From positions 270,748 to 334,747 of the forward strand of contig JAFKAC010000067.1 of assembly GCA_025766275.1 (NCBI GenBank): a stretch of 64,000 nt of DNA, in the 5' to 3' direction. Numbering within the stretch: the stretch's first letter is position 1; the number at the start of each line of letters is the position of its first letter. Origin of the DNA: Lactarius indigo. Lineage: Eukaryota > Basidiomycota > Agaricomycetes > Russulales > Russulaceae. The notes below the pieces were generated by a model. It saw nothing but the letters and a program-made list of their open reading frames with translations. It ran no database searches and had not been told where the DNA came from. Positions 58,850 through 64,000 of the stretch are shown one piece after another. A program made the translations under genes and the position numbers.

Positions 58850-61800
58850 ATGTTGCAGAGGAACACTCTAAGGCGTCTGTGTTGCGCAGCTGGCAGGTCC
58901 AGGCTTCCTGTCACCCTCAAACAGGGCTCTCTTCTCCTTCACCGCGAACTCGCCACTCCAACTTCGTCACCGTCGCCGAACGACCCTTTCGCGAACGGTA
59001 CTAATACTCACTATGCCGAGGAGATGTATCGCCATTGGAGAAAAGACCCGGCTTCGGTGCACGCCTCCTGGGACGCCTACTTCTCTGGCCTTGACAAGGG
59101 GTTGGGTCCCAATGCCTTCCAGCCCGCACCCAGGTTTCTCCCTACCCCCTCAGACGGTGCCCCTGCACTTCACGCGTCTGGCGGCGCTCAACTCGATGAC
59201 CATCTCAAAGTGCGCCTAATGATCACCGTTCTCATTCTTGATGTCAATGTCTTCGTAGGTACAACTGTTGGTTCGTGCCTACCAAGTGCGCGGGCACCAT
59301 GTCGCCGAGCTTGATCCTCTCGGGATTCTCGATGCCGACCTCCAGGATGTGCATCCCCCCGAACTTGAATTGAGTCATTACGGCTTTACCGAGCGTGATC
59401 TCGACAAGCAGATCACGTTAGGACCCGGTATCTTACCTCACTTTGCCACGGAGGACCGTAAGACCATGAGCCTTGGAGAAATCATCAAGACCCTAAAGCG
59501 CATATACTGTGAGTTTCCTCTTCTCGAGTTTATAAACGCATGTAACTAGGCATCAGGTGGTGCTGTCGGAATTCAGTATGTCCACATCCCGGACAAAGAG
59601 CAGTGTGACTGGATTCGTGAGAGAATCGAGGTACCGAAACCTTGGAATTACACCTTGGAGGAAAAGAGAATGATTCTCGACCGCCTCATTTGGTCCGAGT
59701 CCTTCGAGAAATTCATTGCTAGCAAGTATCCCAACGAGAAACGATTTGGTCTTGAAGGCTGCGAGTCACTCATTCCCGGCATGAAAGCCCTCATAGACCG
59801 CTCGGTGGATCATGGTGTCAAGCACGTCACCATTGGTATGCCCCATCGAGGCCGATTAAATGTTCTGGCGAACGTCATCCGGAAGCCTATTGAAGCCATC
59901 CTAAACGAATTCTCTGGGATGGCCGATTCAGACTCTTTCCAGGCTGGCGACGTAAAGTACCATCTTGGCGCCAATTACGTTCGTCCCACTCCATCCGGCA
60001 AGAAAGTCTCTCTATCCCTCGTCGCCAACCCATCACATTTGGAAGCCTGCGATCCGGTCGTCCTCGGCAAAACTCGCGCGATCCAATTTTTAGAAAATGA
60101 CGAAGTTGGCCATGGCACTGCCATGGGTGTTTTGCTTCACGGAGATGCTGCTTTCGCCGGACAGGGCATCGTCTACGAAACCACGGGCTTCCACAATCTC
60201 CCGTCCTATGGCACTGGCGGCACAATCCATCTTATCGTCAATAACCAGATTGGCTTTACTACCGACCCTCGTTTCTCGCGATCAACGCCGTATCCTTCCG
60301 ATATCGCCAAATCCATTGACGCACCTATCTTCCACGTCAACGGCGACAACACAGAGGCCGTCACATTTGTTTGTCAACTCGCGGCCGATTACCGTGCTAA
60401 GTACAAGAAGGATGTCGTCTTAGATATCGTCTGCTACCGGCGCTACGGGCACAACGAAACCGACCAACCTAGCTTCACCCAGCCGCGGATGTACCAAGCT
60501 ATCGAAAAACAACCCACACCCCTAACAGTATACACCAAATTCCTCGTCGGGCGGGGAACTTTCACCGAGAAGGATATTGATGAACACAAGAAGTGGGTCT
60601 GGGGTATGCTCGAGACGGCGGCCGAAGGCGCGAAAGATTACGTCCCGACGGGTAAAGAATGGCTCTCGGCCTCATGGCCAGGTTTCCCCTCTCCAAAGCA
60701 ACTTGCGGAGCAGATCCTTCCAACTCGTCCGACTGGCGTCGACGAAGCGACGCTTAAGCATATTGGCAAAGTTGTTTCATCCTATCCTTCAGACTTCAAT
60801 GTCCATCGCAATCTTGCACGCATCATCAAAGGCCGCGGCAAGTCTGTTGAAGATGGTGAAGGTATCGATTGGTCTACGGCCGAGGCTCTCGCGTTTGGTT
60901 CCCTTGCACTGGAGAAAAAGCACGTACGAGTGTCAGGACAAGACGTCGAGCGTGGGACCTTCTCCCAACGGCATGCGCTTCTCCACGACCAAGAAAACGA
61001 ACGACAATACGTACCTTTGAATAACCTCGGTGGTGATCAAGCACGCTTTGTCGTTTGCAATTCTTCGTTGTCAGAATTTGGCACACTTGGTTTCGAGCTT
61101 GGTTATTCCCTTGTTTCTCCTGACACGTTGACTATATGGGAGGCTCAATTCGGTGATTTCGCCAATAATGCCCAGGCAATCATCGACCAGTTCATCGCAT
61201 CGGGAGAGCGGAAGTGGTTGCAACGCACCGGCCTCGTTGTGAATTTACCCCATGGATACGATGGCCAAGGACCAGAACACTCTAGCGCGCGTATCGAGCG
61301 ATTCTTGCAACTCTGTGATGATCATCCCAATCATTTCCCAAGCCCTGAGAAGCTCGAACGTATGCACCAAGACTGCAATATGCAAATTGTGTACCCAACG
61401 ACGCCGGCTAACTATGTGAGTAGTTTGTACAGTCGCGAAGCTTGGTCGTTAATGTCCCCTTCTAGTTCCACGTTCTTCGCCGACAGATTCACCGTGATTT
61501 CCGCAAGCCGGTGCGTCCCCATCGTTTGCGTCAAGCATCTTTTCTCTTACATATTTTACAGCTGGTCTTGTTCTTCTCCAAGTCATTGCTTCGTCATCCG
61601 AAAGCAAGGTCATCCCTCGGAGATGGCCGATAATACTCATTTCCAGCGCTACTTGCCGGAAAGTTCCCAGGATCTTGTTTCTCCCAACGAAATACGGCGT
61701 CACATTCTCTGCTCAGGTGAGTGTTGTGTCTGCCTGGCTCGTGACAGAACCCCAGCAAATACTTGCCGCCGCAGGTCAAGTTTACCATGCACTCCTTCAG

Positions 61801-62270
61801 GAGCGTGAGGCGAAGGGCATCAAAGACATAGCAATCAGCCGCGTGGAGCAGATCTCTCCCTTCCCTTACGATTTGGTATGTCCACCTCTCACAGGTATTA
61901 AATGTCGTTCAATTGTTTCCTAGATCGCTCCCCACCTTGACGTATATCCTAATGCGGATATTCTCTGGTGCCAAGTAAGACCGATTTCTATTTTGCGTAT
62001 CTATCTAACGTGTCGGCACCTGTAGGAGGAACCTCTCAACAATGGCGCTTGGACTTATGTTGGACCCCGTATCTACACCACCGCCAATGTAACCCAGCAT
62101 CACAAAGGCAAATACCCTCACTATGCCGGTCGCGGGCCTACGAGCTCAGTCGCTACTGGTAGCAAGGTACCTTGGGTTCATTAATCACCCACCTCCAGCT
62201 GACCATCTTTTTTTTTAGGTTCAACATAAAAAGGAAATCGAGGCGTTCTTGCACACTGCCTTCGCCTAGT
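58850..62270 (+). CDS. KGD1: 2-oxoglutarate dehydrogenase E1 component, mitochondrial
   Basis: E1 decarboxylates 2-oxoglutarate with thiamine diphosphate in the TCA cycle. The start [20 protein letters not shown] is a mitochondrial presequence. Next is [20 protein letters not shown], typical of the family's N-terminus, and a long exon (59590-61410) with [19 protein letters not shown] and [15 protein letters not shown]. It also has [29 protein letters not shown] and [20 protein letters not shown]. The end reads [20 protein letters not shown] and [16 protein letters not shown] at 62268-62270. Introns are phase-consistent except that [13 protein letters not shown] and [14 protein letters not shown] lie in different frames, with a one-base loss near 61617 and no room for an intron. 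Confidence 0.93.
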
Positions 62271-62665
62271 AATACGCTGTAACTTCATAACCTCATAAAT
62301 CCAGCTTTGAACTAGCACACCTCATTGTCTAAAGTCTTACGTATCTGAATATAGAACTTCCCTCTTCCGATCATCCCGATCATTTGTTCATCACCGCCGT
62401 CTGCAACACGGGTACTGGGTGCCGTGGACCCCACAATGTGGGTCAGGTGTTCGCTTCCCCAGTGATACGTGCAACAACAGTTATGTATTGAAGGGATGTA
62501 CATTCATAGCAAACAAAACGTATGCGGGTGTATTGAGGGCTGTTCGTTAACTTCGATACAGCTATGTGAATGGAATCTGTGGCGCACGAACGGTCGTGGA
62601 GAAGCCGCGGAAGGCGGTGGAAGGGATGATAAAAATGATACATGTACAAGGCGCAAGCAAAGTGA
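62271..62665. other. Convergent 3' regions
   Basis: 395 bp between the stops of KGD1 (+) and the Cep57-like gene (-). No gene or repeat is seen. Confidence 0.5.
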
Positions 62666-64000
62666 TTACGCAAACGTTAAACGCTTTCTCGAACCAGCCT
62701 GCCGAGTCCGTTCCGAACCTGTTGGCGCTGCGTGATGCTTGGAACAATCCTTCTCTGGCACTATCGATCGCGCCACAGGCTTGTCCTCAAAAGTCAAAAG
62801 GTCATAGAGGGACGCGATTTGATCACCCTGAATTTGACCATATATGTGATGAGGAACGTTTCAAATTAATAAAATAGTGCGATCTCCTCACCCTTTGCTC
62901 GAGGACATCAATTACCTCGCGCAAATGTTGCGCCAATACATTCCGCTTCACAACATTTGAGGCGGCGTCCATAACTTTGTACTGGTCCGCCAGCTCGGTA
63001 TAGATACTAACGCGTGGAATACTCAGCACGATGAAAGGATGGGAATGAGTGAACCCGTACCCTTTATAATGAGTAAAATCGTCCTCTAACTCTCTCAGCA
63101 CCCGTACGAGTACCGTCTGTGGTGGAAGTTTGTCACCTCTTGAGCCCTTATCGAGGAAATCAAGGTTAATGGTGGCTCCGTGGTCCCTCTCGCCATCAGC
63201 GATCGAGCCCTCTTCGAAGCCCTCGTCCTCTTCGCCTGGATCCGCAACGGTAACCTTGCGACCTTTACTTGCCGGGTACCAGAGGGGCCTCGGAGCAGCC
63301 TCGTGATGGCGTCGTCGGTGGCACACGGTACATGTCTTTGCATTGTGCTCAGGTGCAGAGAAGAACATCCGCTCGAGGCGCGCGCCGCGTATCTGTGGGA
63401 ATGGCGTCTCCCCTGCTGGTGGTCGTTCTCGGGCAGCGTGGGCGGGCGTCGGGGCGCAGGGACGAGAAACTTGTACTGCGGGTGGCGGGCTTGAAACCCG
63501 TTCCCATTGGTGGTCACTGTCCGGGGTGGCAGCGCTCTCCACTAGAGATTCGGCGATGCGAGAGCTGCGGGCTGAACCTATTGACGACGCCACGCTCGGC
63601 GCACGGTGCGATCCATTGCTACTGAGTGAGCTCCCTAGCCTGGATGATGAGCGTGATCGCTCGGAACGCCGCTCTTCGAGTTCCATGGAAATGCGCTCGA
63701 CTTCGTCATGGTCAACATAACGTCGCGTGCGGCCCACATTGCCAGTCATAGGAGTGGATCCAAAAGTTGCGTGGTCAGTGCGGATGGTGCGCTCCAGCAG
63801 AGCGCGACGCGCAAGAGCAGGTTGAACATCCTCGATTTCATAGTCGTCGGCATCTTGTTGGGAATTGGGACTCCCATCCTCGTCCCGTCCCTCTCCTACT
63901 TTGGAGTTGTTGATGTTTCCTTCCTGGCTTGCATCCGGGCCATGGTCCTGAGGACCATCATAGAATTAGAGAGACTACGCTTTTTCCCCCTTCCTTGTTT
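62666..64000 (-). CDS. Cep57/Ppc89-like spindle pole protein, 5' end outside the window
   Basis: The C-terminal part is the Cep57 microtubule-binding type domain found in fungal spindle-pole proteins such as Ppc89. Words seen are LPPQTVLVRVLRELEDDFTH, YTELADQYKVMDAASNVVKR, LAQHLREVIDVLEQR and GDQIASLYDLLTFED. A Cys/His pair motif (HNAKTCTVCHRRRHHE) lies ahead of it, as in the family. The upstream part is Ser/Arg-rich with an Arg/Glu segment (DEVERISMELEERRSERSRS). Introns at about 62823-62887 and 63009-63062 are in phase; the second is a multiple of three without stops. It ends TAA at 62666-62668. An acceptor near 63955 shows that more exons lie to the right. Confidence 0.83.

Noticed and set aside
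1..64000. CRISPR arrays, bacterial operons, tRNA or rRNA genes
   Set aside because: No spaced repeats, no Shine-Dalgarno-led operons, and no tRNA or rRNA-like segments were seen; the window is eukaryotic.

Overview
The window reads as nuclear DNA of a mushroom-forming basidiomycete (Agaricomycetes). The genes are packed with short GT-AG introns of about 45-80 nt. They include Scc2/Rad9, a Ppo-type fatty-acid dioxygenase, a signalling mucin, a LysM protein and a TALE homeobox factor, all typical of higher fungi. I assigned products from recognised motifs and exon joins worked out by hand; no search was run.

Left part (1-12836): a nest of decayed LTR retrotransposons. An outer Ty3/gypsy chromovirus-like element on the minus strand has its 5' LTR at 12331-12836 and runs off the left edge. 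It is split by a second member of the same family (3669-12032, both LTRs present). Each of the two is also broken by a solo LTR of another family (2166-2782 and 6499-7069), each with a perfect 5-bp target duplication. Paired positions show heavy loss of CpG to TpG or CpA, which made many of the stop codons. A gene fragment follows directly at the LTR edge (12840-13153).

Middle (13913-45781), minus strand: a Vip1-like RRM protein, a linoleate dioxygenase/P450 fusion whose P450 half shows no cysteine ligand, an Msb2-like mucin, and ribosomal protein uL23. Next come the cohesin loader Scc2 (plus), a CRAL-TRIO protein (minus) divergent from a P450 (plus), a secreted two-LysM protein (minus), a broken p34/AAGAB-family adaptin-binding gene (plus), the Hsp90 co-chaperone Cdc37 (minus) and a relic of an O-methyltransferase.

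Right part (46960-64000): a TALE homeodomain factor (minus), a Nud1/Cdc11-type leucine-rich spindle-pole scaffold (minus), a DEAH helicase of the DHX33/Dhr2 type with many frameshifts (plus), the E1 subunit of 2-oxoglutarate dehydrogenase (plus, one apparent frameshift), and a Cep57/Ppc89-like spindle-pole protein that runs off the right edge (minus).

The genes are mostly housekeeping and do not form an obvious pathway cluster. I found no new defence or biosynthetic system. The most notable points are the retroelement nest with its CpG decay, four micro-exons of 12-16 nt in four unrelated genes, the cysteine-free P450 domain, the cysteine-paired loops in the mucin, and the concentration of frame breaks in the p34 and DEAH genes.
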